A DNA stretch of 64,000 nt from Nocardioides sp. HDW12B (GCF_011299595.1 NZ_CP049867.1:3410001-3474000), one strand, 5' to 3'. Shown: positions 9,973 to 19,160, numbered from the stretch's first letter. Notes: generated by a model not told the origin, from the sequence alone. Numbers and translations are program-made.

Positions 9973-11727
9973 TCACTCGCCGAGCGGCGGGGCGGCCCGG
10001 TCCCGGACGACGCTCAGCGGCGGGAAGCCGGTGACGGGCCGGGGCTCGTGCACGAGCGCACGCGCCGACAGCGGCAGCCGGAGGGTGAACACCGCTCCCC
10101 GGTGGTCGGAGGTGGCGCTCAGGGACCCTCCGTGCTGCTCGGCGATCCGTCGGCACACCGGCAGCCCGCGCCACGGCCCGAGGTCGCCCGCCCCGCTGGA
10201 CGGCGAGGTGCGGCTCGGGTCGAAGACGGCCTCACGGTTCCCCGGAGGGATGCCGGGGCCCTCGTCGGCGACCGCGATCGCGACGACCTCCTCGTCGCGC
10301 TTCACGCGCACCGTGACCACGCCGGAGACCGGGGTGACCGTGACCGCGTTGTCGAGCAACGTCTCCACGAGACGCTCGAGCTGGTTGACGTCGCCCTCGA
10401 CGACCGCGCGTCCCCGGGTGGACGGGATGCGGATCTGACGCGTGACGATGTCGCGCCGCGCGGCCGCCGGCTGGTGCCGCAGCAGCAGCCCCTCGACGAG
10501 CTCGTCGAGGTCGACGTCGCCCGACCTGGAGCGCTCGTCGGGCCCGCCGTGGACGACGACGAGACCGTGGCCGAGGTCCTCCACCACGGTCATGAGCTGC
10601 CCGCCGGCCCGGATGATGCGGGCCGCGAGGTCACGCTGGCGGTGGGTGAGCGTGGTGTCCTCGTGCAGCAGGGCGGCGAGCCCGAGCATGCTCTCCAGCG
10701 GGTTGACCATCTCCCGGGTGACGTCGTTGACGTGGCGCTGCTGGCTCGGCCCGGAGGCACGCTGGCACGCCTCGAGAGCGCCCTGACCGTCGGTCGCGAA
10801 CTCGTCGGCCCCGACCAGCCCGACCAGCGCCGGGTTCTGGCGGAAGGGGCGCCCGCCGACCACGACGGGGAGGTGGCGGGTGCGCTCGTCGGCCTTGATG
10901 GCCTCGATGACCGAGCGCAGCTCGACGACGTGCTTGAACAACGTGACCGACAGCGCCACCACGTCGGGCCGCACGCGAGCGAGGTCGGCGACGATCCCGT
11001 GGTGGTCGACCGCGCCGGGGGCCCTCAGGACCTCCCAGCCGGAGCCCTCCAGCAGGTCCACGACCATGTCGAGCCCGACCGCGTGCCGCTCGTCACCGAC
11101 CAGTCCGGCGTACACCGTGCGACCGTGCCGGGTGACGACCTTGCGACGTCCGCGCAGCATCGACATCACCCGCTGCGTCAGCGCCGTGGTGTCGTGCTCC
11201 TGGCCGATCGAGACGTCGTCGTGCTCCCAGCGCCGGCCGAGCTCGGTCTGCGCCGGGCCGAGGATGCGCAGCAGCACGTCGTGCGGCGCCAGCCCGGAGG
11301 CCACCACCACGTCGACGGCCTCGTCGTGGTCGCCGGCCAGGGCGAGGTCGAGGTAGTGGCGGGCGAGGTCGCCGAAGTCGGCGTCCGGGTGGTCGCCGGA
11401 CCCGGGGTATCCGGACAGCCGGTCGAAGGCCGCCTCGAGGTGGCGGGTGGCCGGCTCGGCGACCTCGTCGCCGAGCCGTTGCTCGACGACGGCGCGGGTG
11501 ACGTCGGCCAGGTGCCGGGTGTCGAGGCCCGGGGCCAGGACGTGCAGCCGTCGGCTCTGCCACTGCAGCTGGTCGGTCAGGGTGTCGGGGTCGCCGAGGG
11601 TCAGCGACGCCGCCAGGTGGTCGACGAAGAAGGCCACCGCCTCGCGGAGCTCGGGCGACAGCGGGGTGTCGAGGCGGGCACAGATGGCCTCGCTCAACGA
11701 CGCGCTGCGTCCGGCGAGCTCGCTCAT
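9973..11727 (-). CDS. Cobalamin-binding (CarH/LitR-like) sensor with degenerate histidine-kinase domain
   Basis: A 584-aa soluble protein in three parts. Residues about 115-195 form a B12-binding cap with W167-x9-E177-H178, the W-x9-E-H signature of adenosylcobalamin photoreceptors. Residues about 203-320 form a Rossmann cobalamin domain with E213-x-H215-x2-G218, S260-x-T and GG (291-292); H215 would be the lower cobalt ligand. Residues about 330-555 are a kinase core with an N-box (LLDNA) and DEGPGIP. At the H-box the phospho-acceptor is Arg (R338 in VTREMVNPLESMLG). The start ATG at 11727 follows GAGGAGG. No partner regulator adjoins. It interrupts an otherwise conserved gene order. Light sensing is inference. 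Confidence 0.85.
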   Translation of the reverse strand: MSELAGRSASLSEAICARLDTPLSPELREAVAFFVDHLAASLTLGDPDTLTDQLQWQSRRLHVLAPGLDTRHLADVTRAVVEQRLGDEVAEPATRHLEAAFDRLSGYPGSGDHPDADFGDLARHYLDLALAGDHDEAVDVVVASGLAPHDVLLRILGPAQTELGRRWEHDDVSIGQEHDTTALTQRVMSMLRGRRKVVTRHGRTVYAGLVGDERHAVGLDMVVDLLEGSGWEVLRAPGAVDHHGIVADLARVRPDVVALSVTLFKHVVELRSVIEAIKADERTRHLPVVVGGRPFRQNPALVGLVGADEFATDGQGALEACQRASGPSQQRHVNDVTREMVNPLESMLGLAALLHEDTTLTHRQRDLAARIIRAGGQLMTVVEDLGHGLVVVHGGPDERSRSGDVDLDELVEGLLLRHQPAAARRDIVTRQIRIPSTRGRAVVEGDVNQLERLVETLLDNAVTVTPVSGVVTVRVKRDEEVVAIAVADEGPGIPPGNREAVFDPSRTSPSSGAGDLGPWRGLPVCRRIAEQHGGSLSATSDHRGAVFTLRLPLSARALVHEPRPVTGFPPLSVVRDRAAPPLGE

Positions 11728-11866
11728 ACCCGACGTCCTCCTCCAGCCGACCACGCCCATCGTATCCAGAGTGCGGCGTGGGGGCAGCGGAGCGCTTCAC
11801 CCCGACGGAGGTCGCCCGCGCCCGGTCTCCCGCCGTGCCCGGTCTCCCACCGTGCCCGGCGGGGCC

Positions 11867-12493
11867 TCAGCCGAGCGGCGGCTCGGTGGCCCGCTCCACG
11901 TCCTCGCGCGTGACGCCCGGCGCGGTCTCCACCAGCACCAGGCCGTCGGGGGTGACGTCGACGACGGCGAGGTCGGTGATGATGCGCTGCACCACCCCGC
12001 GTCCGGTGTAGGGCAGCGAGCACTCGTCCACGATCTTGTAAGAGCCGTCCTTGGCGACGTGCTCCATGAGCACGATCACCCGGCGGGCGCCGTGGACCAG
12101 GTCCATCGCGCCGCCCATGCCCTTGACCATCTTCCCGGGGATCATCCAGTTGGCGATGTCGCCGGCCGCCGACACCTGCATCGCCCCGAGGATCGCGGCG
12201 TCGATCTTGCCGCCGCGGATCATCCCGAAGCTCGTCGCCGAGTCGAAGTACGACGCACCGCGGCGGACGGTGACCGTCTCCTTGCCGGCGTTGACGAGGT
12301 CGGCGTCGACCTCGTCGTCGGTGGGGTAGGCCCCGACCCCCAGGATGCCGTTCTCCGACTGCAGGACCAGCTCGACGTCGTCGTCGACGAAGCTCGGCAC
12401 GAGCGTCGGCAGCCCGATCCCGAGGTTGACGTAGGAGCCGTCGGTCAGCTCCGAGGCGGCACGGGCCGCCATCTGCTCACGGGTCCAGGCCAT
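11867..12493 (-). CDS. scoB: 3-oxoacid CoA-transferase subunit B
   Basis: A 208-aa beta subunit of a succinyl-CoA:3-ketoacid CoA-transferase. The catalytic glutamate is E47 in LQSENGILG; the glycine-rich [12 protein letters not shown] and [16 protein letters not shown] match the family. The ATG at 12493 is chosen over a GTG at 12502 because AGGAAGG lies eight bases upstream of the ATG but touches the GTG. One base separates it from the scoA stop. With scoA it moves CoA between succinate and acetoacetate or a related ketoacid. Confidence 0.93.
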   Translation of the reverse strand: MAWTREQMAARAASELTDGSYVNLGIGLPTLVPSFVDDDVELVLQSENGILGVGAYPTDDEVDADLVNAGKETVTVRRGASYFDSATSFGMIRGGKIDAAILGAMQVSAAGDIANWMIPGKMVKGMGGAMDLVHGARRVIVLMEHVAKDGSYKIVDECSLPYTGRGVVQRIITDLAVVDVTPDGLVLVETAPGVTREDVERATEPPLG

Positions 12494-12494
12494 C

Positions 12495-13277
12495 TCAGGC
12501 ACCTTCCTGTGCGGGGCGGACCGTCCGCTTCTCGATGCGCTTGTCCTCGGCCTGCTCGGGGGTCAGGGCCACGACGCGCTGCACGAAGACCCCCGGGGTG
12601 TGCACGCTGTCGGGGTCCAGCTCGCCGGGCTCGACGAGGTGCTCGACCTCGGCGACCGTGATGCGTCCGCTCATCGCCGCGAGCGGGTTGAAGTTGCGCG
12701 CGGAGCGCCGGTAGACGAGGTTGCCGTGCCGGTCGCCCTTCCAGGCGCGCACCAGTCCGAAGTCGCAGGCGATCCCGTCCTCGAGGACGTAGTCGCGCGG
12801 GCCGTCGGGGGTCTCGAAGGTGCGGACCTCCTTGGCCGGCGACGCGAGCGCGACCGAGCCGTCCTCGGCGTACCTCCAGGGCAGGCCACCCTCGGCCACC
12901 TGGGTGCCGACGCCGGTCGCGGTGAAGAAGGCCGCGATGCCCGAGCCGCCGGCCCGCATCCGCTCCGCGAGGGTGCCCTGCGGGGTGAGCTCGACCTCGA
13001 GCTCACCGGAGAGGAACTGCCGGGCGAACTCCTTGTTCTCGCCGACGTAGGACGACACCATGCGCCGGATCCGTCGCTCCTTCAGCAGCCGGCCCAGGCC
13101 CCAGTCGTCGACCCCGCAGTTGTTCGACACCGCCTCGAGGTCCGTGGCCCCGCTGTCCAGGACCGCCCCGATGAGCACCGAGGGGATGCCGCAGAGGCCG
13201 AAGCCCCCGACCGCCAGCGACGCGCCGTCACCGATGTCGGCGACCGCCTCGGCCGCACTCCCGACCACCTTGTCCAT
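12495..13277 (-). CDS. scoA: 3-oxoacid CoA-transferase subunit A
   Basis: A 260-aa alpha subunit with the CoA-binding signature [16 protein letters not shown] near residue 25 and [20 protein letters not shown] near the C-terminal part. The start ATG at 13277 follows GGGAGG at nine bases; an in-frame GTG further up is less likely. It sits immediately upstream of scoB. It is divergent from the ArsA pair and, with the cobalamin kinase, forms an insertion relative to the mycobacterial order. A specific substrate (acetoacetate, adipate or another) cannot be read from sequence. Confidence 0.92.
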   Translation of the reverse strand: MDKVVGSAAEAVADIGDGASLAVGGFGLCGIPSVLIGAVLDSGATDLEAVSNNCGVDDWGLGRLLKERRIRRMVSSYVGENKEFARQFLSGELEVELTPQGTLAERMRAGGSGIAAFFTATGVGTQVAEGGLPWRYAEDGSVALASPAKEVRTFETPDGPRDYVLEDGIACDFGLVRAWKGDRHGNLVYRRSARNFNPLAAMSGRITVAEVEHLVEPGELDPDSVHTPGVFVQRVVALTPEQAEDKRIEKRTVRPAQEGA

Positions 13278-13355
13278 GGCTGCAGACCTCCCTGTCACGA
13301 GCCGTGCGAGACGCTCACCCTACGACAGCTGGGAGCCCCCACTAGGGTTTGGCCC

Positions 13356-14390
13356 GTGGCAGACGACGCGACCGATCCCGCACCCTCGGACGCCTCCGGG
13401 CGTCCCGCCTGGCCCCGCGTGAAGCTGCACGTCGTCAGCGGCAAGGGGGGCACCGGCAAGACCACGGTCGCCGCCGCGCTGGCGCTCGCCCTGGCCTCCC
13501 GCGGCAAGCAGGTGCTGCTGTGCGAGGTGGAGGGCCGCCAGGGGATCGCCCAGCTCTTCGACGTGCCGCCGCTGCCCTACGAGGAGCGGCTGGTCGCGCG
13601 CGGGCCGGACGACGGCGGCGACGTCTACGCCCTGGCCGTCGACGCGGAGTCGTCGATGCTGGAGTACCTCAACCTCTACTACCGCCTCGGCAACCGCACC
13701 GGCCGGGCCCTGGACCGCTTCGGCGTCATCGACTTCGCGACGACCATCGCCCCCGGCCTGCGCGACGTGCTGCTCACCGGCAAGGTCTACGAGGCGGTGG
13801 AGCGCAACTCGCGCAACAAGAACGCCCGCGTGTACGACGCGGTGGTGCTCGACGCCCCGCCCACCGGCCGGATCTCGCAGTTCCTCAACGTCAACGGCGA
13901 GTTCGGCGACCTCGCCCGGGTGGGTGCCGTCCGCGGCCAGACCGAGCGGGTCATGGGGCTCATCAAGTCGCGGCGCACGGCGGTGCACCTGGTGACGGTG
14001 CTCGAGGACATGCCGGTCCAGGAGACCGCCGACGGCATCGAGGAGCTCCGGTCCCACGGCATCCCGGTCGGGGGCGTGGTGGTGAACCTGACCCGCCCGA
14101 AGGAGCTCGAGGCGGAGGAGCGCGACGCCGTGCTGGCCGGGCAGGTCACCGCCGAGCAGGTAGGAGCGGACCTGCGCTCGGTCGGGGTCGACGCCGACGA
14201 GGCCCTGGTCGCGGGCCTGCTCCACGACGCCCGCGACCACGCGGAGCGGCGCGAGCTGGAGGACCGGCAGCGCGAGCGGGTCGCCTCGCTCGGGGTGCCG
14301 GCCTACGAGCTGCCCCGCCTGGCCGACGGCATGGACCTCGGCTGCCTCTACGAGCTGGCCGCCGACCTGAGAGAGCAGGGGATGGCATGA
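13356..14390 (+). CDS. ArsA/GET3-like ATPase, first of pair
   Basis: A 344-aa deviant-Walker P-loop ATPase of the ArsA/Get3 family, counterpart of Rv3679. The P-loop is SGKGGTGKTTVAAALALALA near residue 28 and the switch DAPPTGRISQFLN lies near residue 165. Mycobacterial homologues work as a pair and have been tied to envelope biogenesis and stress. The GTG at 13356 follows TAGGGT (13343-13348) by seven bases, a leaderless start. The stop overlaps the next gene by four bases (ATGA), implying a 1:1 complex with the second ATPase. Confidence 0.88.
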   Translation: MADDATDPAPSDASGRPAWPRVKLHVVSGKGGTGKTTVAAALALALASRGKQVLLCEVEGRQGIAQLFDVPPLPYEERLVARGPDDGGDVYALAVDAESSMLEYLNLYYRLGNRTGRALDRFGVIDFATTIAPGLRDVLLTGKVYEAVERNSRNKNARVYDAVVLDAPPTGRISQFLNVNGEFGDLARVGAVRGQTERVMGLIKSRRTAVHLVTVLEDMPVQETADGIEELRSHGIPVGGVVVNLTRPKELEAEERDAVLAGQVTAEQVGADLRSVGVDADEALVAGLLHDARDHAERRELEDRQRERVASLGVPAYELPRLADGMDLGCLYELAADLREQGMA

Positions 14391-15583
14391 GCAGGAAGTC
14401 CGGCGAGCGGGTGGGGCCGTTGGCGTCCCGCCCGGGCGAGGCCCCGACGCTCGACGTCGACGCGCTGCTGGGCGACCCCGCCACCCAGGTGATCGTCTGC
14501 TGCGGCTCCGGTGGGGTCGGCAAGACCACCACGGCGGCCGCGATCGCGCTGCGGGCCGCCGAGCAGGGACGCACGGTCGTCGTGCTGACGATCGACCCGG
14601 CCCGCCGGCTGGCGCAGTCGATGGGCATCGAGCGGCTCGACAACACCCCGCGGCCCGTCCCGGGGGTCGACCCGGCCGCCGGTGGGTCGCTCGACGCCAT
14701 GATGCTCGACATGAAGCGGACCTTCGACGAGGTCGTGGAGTCGCAGGCCAGCCCGGAGAAGGCGCGGGCGATCCTGTCCAACCCCTTCTACGTCGCGCTG
14801 TCCAGCTCGTTCGCGGGCACGCAGGAGTACATGGCGATGGAGAAGCTCGGCCAGCTGCGCAAGGACCAGGCCGCCGGGTGGGACCTGATCGTGGTCGACA
14901 CCCCGCCGGCCCGCTCGGCGCTGGACTTCCTCGACGCGCCCGAGCGCCTCTCGGGTTTCCTCGACGGCCGCTTCATCCGGCTCCTGCTGGCCCCGGCCAA
15001 GGGACCCGCCCGGCTGATGACCGCCGGGGTGGGGGCGGTGACCAACACGATGGCCAAGGTCGTGGGCGCGCAGGTGCTGCGCGACCTGCAGATGTTCGTG
15101 GCGGCCTTCGACACGCTCTTCGGCGGCTTCCGCAACCGGGCCCAGCAGACCTTCGAGATGCTGCAGACCGACGAGACCGCGTTCCTCGTGGTGGCCGCGC
15201 CGGAGGCCGACGCCCTGCGCGAGGCGGCCTACTTCGTCGAGCGGCTCGACGCGGAGCACATGCCGCTGGCCGGACTGGTGGTCAACCGCGCCACCACCGG
15301 GGTCAGCGGGCTCTCCGGCGAGCAGGCCGTGACGGCGGCGGACCGGCTCGAGCAGCAGGTCGCCGACGGCGACGGTGCGTCGGGCAGTGCGACGGCGGCG
15401 CTCACGGCCGGGCTGCTGCGGCTGCACGCCGACCGCGTGAAGCGGCTGGCGCTCGAGACGCGGATGCGGAGACGCTTCCGGGCCGCCCACCCCCACGTGC
15501 CCACCGTGGTCGTGCCGGCACTGTCGACCGACGTGCACGACCTCGACGGGCTGCGGAGGATCGGCGAGCTGCTCGCCGGCTGA
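14387..15583 (+). CDS. ArsA/GET3-like ATPase, second of pair
   Basis: A 398-aa partner ATPase, counterpart of Rv3680. The P-loop is CGSGGVGKTTTAAAIALRAA near residue 40; VLTIDPARRLAQSMGIE and VVDTPPARSALDFLDAP are the switch regions typical of the family. The ATG at 14387 overlaps the stop of the first ATPase gene by four bases. Metalloid export is unlikely as there is no ArsB gene and no cysteine metal site is evident. A role in targeting or chaperoning envelope proteins is inference from Get3 homology. Confidence 0.88.
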   Translation: MSRKSGERVGPLASRPGEAPTLDVDALLGDPATQVIVCCGSGGVGKTTTAAAIALRAAEQGRTVVVLTIDPARRLAQSMGIERLDNTPRPVPGVDPAAGGSLDAMMLDMKRTFDEVVESQASPEKARAILSNPFYVALSSSFAGTQEYMAMEKLGQLRKDQAAGWDLIVVDTPPARSALDFLDAPERLSGFLDGRFIRLLLAPAKGPARLMTAGVGAVTNTMAKVVGAQVLRDLQMFVAAFDTLFGGFRNRAQQTFEMLQTDETAFLVVAAPEADALREAAYFVERLDAEHMPLAGLVVNRATTGVSGLSGEQAVTAADRLEQQVADGDGASGSATAALTAGLLRLHADRVKRLALETRMRRRFRAAHPHVPTVVVPALSTDVHDLDGLRRIGELLAG

Positions 15584-15619
15584 GCGACCGGGGTCGGTCG
15601 GGCCGGCGAGCCTCGTCGC

Positions 15620-15919
15620 TCAGGCGTTGACGACCTTCTGGGCCGGGGTGCTGTCGGCCTGCGCGGCCTCGAGCAGCCGACGCCACGAGGTGACGTTGGG
15701 ACGCTTGCGCAGCACCGCACGGCGCTCGCGCTCGGTCATGCCGCCCCAGACGCCCCACTCGATGGCGTTGTCCAACGCCTCGGCCAGGCACTCGGTGCGG
15801 ACGGGGCAGCCGGCACACAGCTGCTTGGCTCGGTTCTGTGCTGCACCACGGACGAAGAGCTCGTCCGGTCGGGTCTCCCTGCAAAGAGCTTGCGACGCCC
15901 AGTCGTCGTTCCACGTCAT
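15620..15919 (-). CDS. whiB4: WhiB-family iron-sulfur transcription factor (WhiB4-like)
   Basis: A 99-aa Wbl protein. The 4Fe-4S ligands are C13, C35, C38 and C44 (C-x21-C-x2-C-x5-C). The GVWGG turn is at residues 56-60, followed by the basic DNA-binding tail RERRAVLRKRP. The pattern and location between the ArsA pair and ponA2 match WhiB4 (Rv3681c), a redox-sensitive regulator of oxidative-stress genes. The ATG at 15919 is chosen because AAGGG lies eight bases upstream; a GTG 18 bases earlier has no ribosome site. The upstream region carries an 18-bp dyad at 15960-15977. Confidence 0.93.
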   Translation of the reverse strand: MTWNDDWASQALCRETRPDELFVRGAAQNRAKQLCAGCPVRTECLAEALDNAIEWGVWGGMTERERRAVLRKRPNVTSWRRLLEAAQADSTPAQKVVNA

Positions 15920-16218
15920 ATGCGTATCCCTTTTCACGAATCCTGCTCTCCCAAACAGGTGAGGGAACTTTCCCTCAGGTCTTCAAGTTAAAGATTCCTG
16001 AGAGCCCTTGACAGACCCATGCCGACTAAATACCCGTAGTCATAACGGACTAGGGGTTCTGGCCGAGGGGCGGACCTAGGGCCTGAATTGACCCCCTGTT
16101 TGTGGCGTATGACACCGGTGTGACTTGTGAGGCGCGAAATTCGGGACGGTCCCTAGTTCCCATGGACTAGTCGGACGGTGACACCTACCCCGTAGGTCGC
16201 TCCCGTACCCTGGGAGCC
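15920..16218. promoter_or_regulatory. Divergent whiB4/ponA2 control region with several dyads
   Basis: This 299-bp gap is visibly less G+C-rich than the rest of the window. It holds an 18-bp near-palindrome TGAGGGAACTTTCCCTCA (15960-15977) next to whiB4. Two 5-8-5 dyads follow, GACTA-N8-TAGTC (16024-16041) and CTAGT-N8-ACTAG (16153-16170), then ACACCGGTGT (16112-16121) and ACCTAC-N3-GTAGGT (16183-16197). The last lies just upstream of TACCCT (16206-16211), the probable -10 of a leaderless ponA2 mRNA. TTGACA at 16008-16013 could be a -35 on the plus strand. No coding sequence is seen. Confidence 0.6.
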
Positions 16219-18615
16219 ATGTCCCGACGCGTCGACTCGCCGTCCGCCTCGGCGGCTCTCTCCCACCTGGGCGTCATGGCGCTGGTCGCCGCCCTCATGG
16301 GGGTGCTCGTCGCCGGCATCGCCCTCCCCTTCGCCGGGGTGATGGGCTTCAGCGCCCGCACGGTCGCGGACAGCATCGACGACCTCCCCGAGGAGCTGAC
16401 GACCGAGCCGCTGGCCCAGCGCACGCGCGTGCTGGCGGCCGACGGCAGCCTGCTGGCCACCTGGTACGACCAGAACCGGGTCAACGTCACGCTGGACAAG
16501 GTCTCGCTGATCATGCGCAAGTCGATCGTCGCGATCGAGGACTACCGCTTCTACCAGCACGGGGCGCTGGACATGAAGGGCACGCTGCGCGCCTTCATCA
16601 CCAACCAGGCCAGCTCCGACGTCGTGCAGGGCGGCTCGTCCATCACCCAGCAGATGGTGAAGCAGACGCTGATCAACCAGGCCGACTCCAAGAAGGAGAT
16701 CGCGGCCGCGCAGGACGACACCTACGAGCGCAAGATCCGCGAGCTGAAGTACGCCATCGCCTTCGAGCAGAACTTCAGCAAGGACTGGATCCTCGAGCGC
16801 TACCTCAACGTCTCCTACTTCGGTGACGGCGCCTACGGCGTCGAGGCCGCGTCACGCCACTACTTCAGCAAGCCCGCCAGCCGCCTCACCCTCGGCGAGG
16901 CCGCCCTGCTGGCCGGGATCGTGCAGAACCCGAGCAAGTTCGACCCGACCAACAACGCCGACGAGGCGCGGGGGCGACGCAACGTCGTGCTCAACCGGAT
17001 GGCGCAGCTCAACGTCGTCTCACGGTCCGAGGCGCGACGCGCGGCACGCGCTCCGATCGACCTCGACGTCACCGCCGCCCAGAACGGCTGCGTCGGGGTC
17101 AACGGCGAGTTCTTCTGCGACTACCTCTACCAGTACCTCCTGGCCGACCCCGCCCTCGGACGGAGCGTCGAGCAGCGCCGCGACCTGCTGCGTGGCGGGG
17201 GCCTGACCATCGAGACGACGCTCGACCCCCGCATGCAGCGCGCCTCCGACGCTTCGGTGCGCAACCGGGTCAACCCGACCGACCAGGCCATCGGCGGCCT
17301 CGCCATGGTGGTCCCCGGCTCCGGCGAGGTGCGCGCGCTGTCGCAGTCGCGCCCGATGGGGGCGAACAAGGCGCGAGGGCAGACCTACCTCAACTACGTC
17401 GTGCCGGCGAAGTACGGCGACGCCAACGGCTTCCAGGCCGGGTCCACCTTCAAGGCCTTCACGCTCGCCGCGGCCATCAACCAGGGCATCCCGCTGTCGA
17501 CGCAGATCGCCTCGCCGCCGACCAAGGTCATCCCCGGCGAGCGTCTGCGCACCTGTGACGGCACCCTCGCAGGCGGCGACGCCTGGACGGTCGGCAACTC
17601 GACGGGCTCGGGCACCTTCGACCTCTACGAGGGCACCCAGCAGTCGGTCAACACCTTCTTCGCCGAGCTCGAGGCCCGCACCGGGCTGTGCGAGCCGGTC
17701 ACCCTGGCCCGCGAGATGGGCGTCAGCGTCCCGGACACCGACATCGTCGGTCCCTTCACCCTCGGCGTCACGAACACCGACCCGCTCACCATGGCCGGCG
17801 CCTACGCGACCTTCGCCGGGCGCGGCGTCTTCTGCGAGCCCCGCCCCGTCAACCGCATCCTGGCGGCCAGCGGCAAGGTCCTCGCCGACTACCCCGACCG
17901 GTGCAAGCAGGTCATGCCGGCCGCCACCGCGGACGCCGTCAACGACGTGCTGCGCGGCGTGCAGGAGCCCGGCGGCTTCGGCTACGACAACGGCCTGGGC
18001 CTGAGCCAGGCCTCCGCGGGGAAGACCGGCACCATCGACGGCAACAAGGCCGTCTGGTACGCCGGCTACACCCCGAACCTGGCCACCGTCGCCATGCTGG
18101 CCGGCGCCAACTCGCTGGGGCACTGGATCACCCTCAACGGCCAGACCGTGGGTGGTGCCTACATCTCGGAGGCGTTCGGGTCGACGTACGCCGGCCCCAT
18201 CTGGGCCGGCGCCATGCAGGTCGTCGACGACGTCCTGCCCAACGTCGACTTCGTCGCCCCCGACCCCACCGAGGTGGAGGGCCAGAGCGTCACGATCCCG
18301 AGCGTCGGGGGGCTGTCGACCTCGGCGGCCTCCGAGCAGCTGCGCAACGCGGGCTTCCAGACGGTCATCGGGTCCTCGGTCTACTCCGGCTACAGCTACG
18401 GGACCGTCGCCTACACCAGCCCGTCGGGCGGCACGTCGTTCCCCAGCGGGTCCACCGTGACGATCTACCCGTCGGCCGGTCCGGCGCCGGCTCCCGACCC
18501 GGAGCCCTCCGGGGGCGGCGGAGGCCGTGGCGGCGACAACGCCGGCAACGGTGGCGGCAACGGCGGTGGCAACGGCGGCAACAACGGCCGGGGCAACGGC
18601 CGCGGTCGCGGCTGA
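16219..18615 (+). CDS. ponA2: Bifunctional class A penicillin-binding protein (PonA2-like) with PASTA domain
   Basis: A 798-aa peptidoglycan synthase anchored by one N-terminal helix (about residues 15-45). The GT51 glycosyltransferase shows EDYRFYQHGALD and QGGSSITQQMVKQ. The transpeptidase shows S409-T-F-K412, S476-V-N478 and K602-T-G-T. One PASTA domain follows (about 695-760), then a low-complexity Gly/Asn/Arg tail of about 40 residues. The ATG follows TACCCT by seven bases (leaderless). It is the counterpart of Rv3682, involved in wall synthesis under stress. Confidence 0.96.
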   Translation: MSRRVDSPSASAALSHLGVMALVAALMGVLVAGIALPFAGVMGFSARTVADSIDDLPEELTTEPLAQRTRVLAADGSLLATWYDQNRVNVTLDKVSLIMRKSIVAIEDYRFYQHGALDMKGTLRAFITNQASSDVVQGGSSITQQMVKQTLINQADSKKEIAAAQDDTYERKIRELKYAIAFEQNFSKDWILERYLNVSYFGDGAYGVEAASRHYFSKPASRLTLGEAALLAGIVQNPSKFDPTNNADEARGRRNVVLNRMAQLNVVSRSEARRAARAPIDLDVTAAQNGCVGVNGEFFCDYLYQYLLADPALGRSVEQRRDLLRGGGLTIETTLDPRMQRASDASVRNRVNPTDQAIGGLAMVVPGSGEVRALSQSRPMGANKARGQTYLNYVVPAKYGDANGFQAGSTFKAFTLAAAINQGIPLSTQIASPPTKVIPGERLRTCDGTLAGGDAWTVGNSTGSGTFDLYEGTQQSVNTFFAELEARTGLCEPVTLAREMGVSVPDTDIVGPFTLGVTNTDPLTMAGAYATFAGRGVFCEPRPVNRILAASGKVLADYPDRCKQVMPAATADAVNDVLRGVQEPGGFGYDNGLGLSQASAGKTGTIDGNKAVWYAGYTPNLATVAMLAGANSLGHWITLNGQTVGGAYISEAFGSTYAGPIWAGAMQVVDDVLPNVDFVAPDPTEVEGQSVTIPSVGGLSTSAASEQLRNAGFQTVIGSSVYSGYSYGTVAYTSPSGGTSFPSGSTVTIYPSAGPAPAPDPEPSGGGGGRGGDNAGNGGGNGGGNGGNNGRGNGRGRG

Positions 18616-18701
18616 CGTCCCACCTCGCGACCGGCCGGTGCCCCGCCGGGAGACCACGCCCGGGTGGCCCGGCGCGACACCCTCGGGGGCCCGCGACGGG
18701 C

Positions 18702-19160
18702 TCAGGCGAGCTGCCGGCGTACCTCCGCGGCCACCGCACCACCGTCGGCGCGGCCGCGCACCTGCGGCTGCACCACGCCCATGACCTTGCCCATGGCCCG
18801 CATGCCCTCGCCGGCGGCCCCCGTCTGCTCGATCGCCCGGGTGACGATGTCCGCGACCTCGGCCTCCCCCAGGGGCTCGGGCAGGTAGCGCGCGAGCACC
18901 TCGGCCTCCGCCCGCTCCTTCGCGGCGCTCTCGGCCCGCCCGGCGTCGGCGAACGCCTCGGCCGCCTCACGGCGCTTCTTGGCCTCGCTGGTGAGGACGC
19001 TGATGACGTCGTCGTCGGAGAGCTCGCGGGCCTCCTTGCCGGCGACCTCGGCGTTGGTGACGGCGGTCAGCACCATCCGCAGCGTCGAGGAGGTCACCTC
19101 GTCGCGGGCCTTGATGGCCGTGGTCAGGTCGGTGCGCAGGCGGTCCTTGAGCTGGCTCAT
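18702..19160 (-). CDS. GatB/YqeY domain protein
   Basis: A 152-aa protein related to the C-terminal tRNA-binding domain of GatB: MSQLKDRLRTDLTTAIKARD, then LRMVLTAVTNAEVAGK and the end MRAMGKVMGVVQPQVRGRADGG are family hallmarks. It may bind tRNA; the real role of stand-alone YqeY proteins is unresolved. The ATG at 19160 is used since residues before it look non-coding; GACAAT lies six bases upstream on the minus strand, possibly a leaderless start. It is convergent with ponA2. Confidence 0.9.
   Translation of the reverse strand: MSQLKDRLRTDLTTAIKARDEVTSSTLRMVLTAVTNAEVAGKEARELSDDDVISVLTSEAKKRREAAEAFADAGRAESAAKERAEAEVLARYLPEPLGEAEVADIVTRAIEQTGAAGEGMRAMGKVMGVVQPQVRGRADGGAVAAEVRRQLA

Noticed and set aside
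13356-15583. Arsenite-efflux function for the ArsA pair
   Set aside because: No ArsB/Acr3 or ArsR gene adjoins and no cysteine metal site is evident; genomic context matches the mycobacterial Rv3679-Rv3680 pair.
16008-16036. TTGACA with TACCCG 17 bases later as the ponA2 promoter
   Set aside because: The -10 is poor and lies about 190 bases upstream of the start; the TACCCT next to the ATG fits better. Kept only as a possible second promoter.
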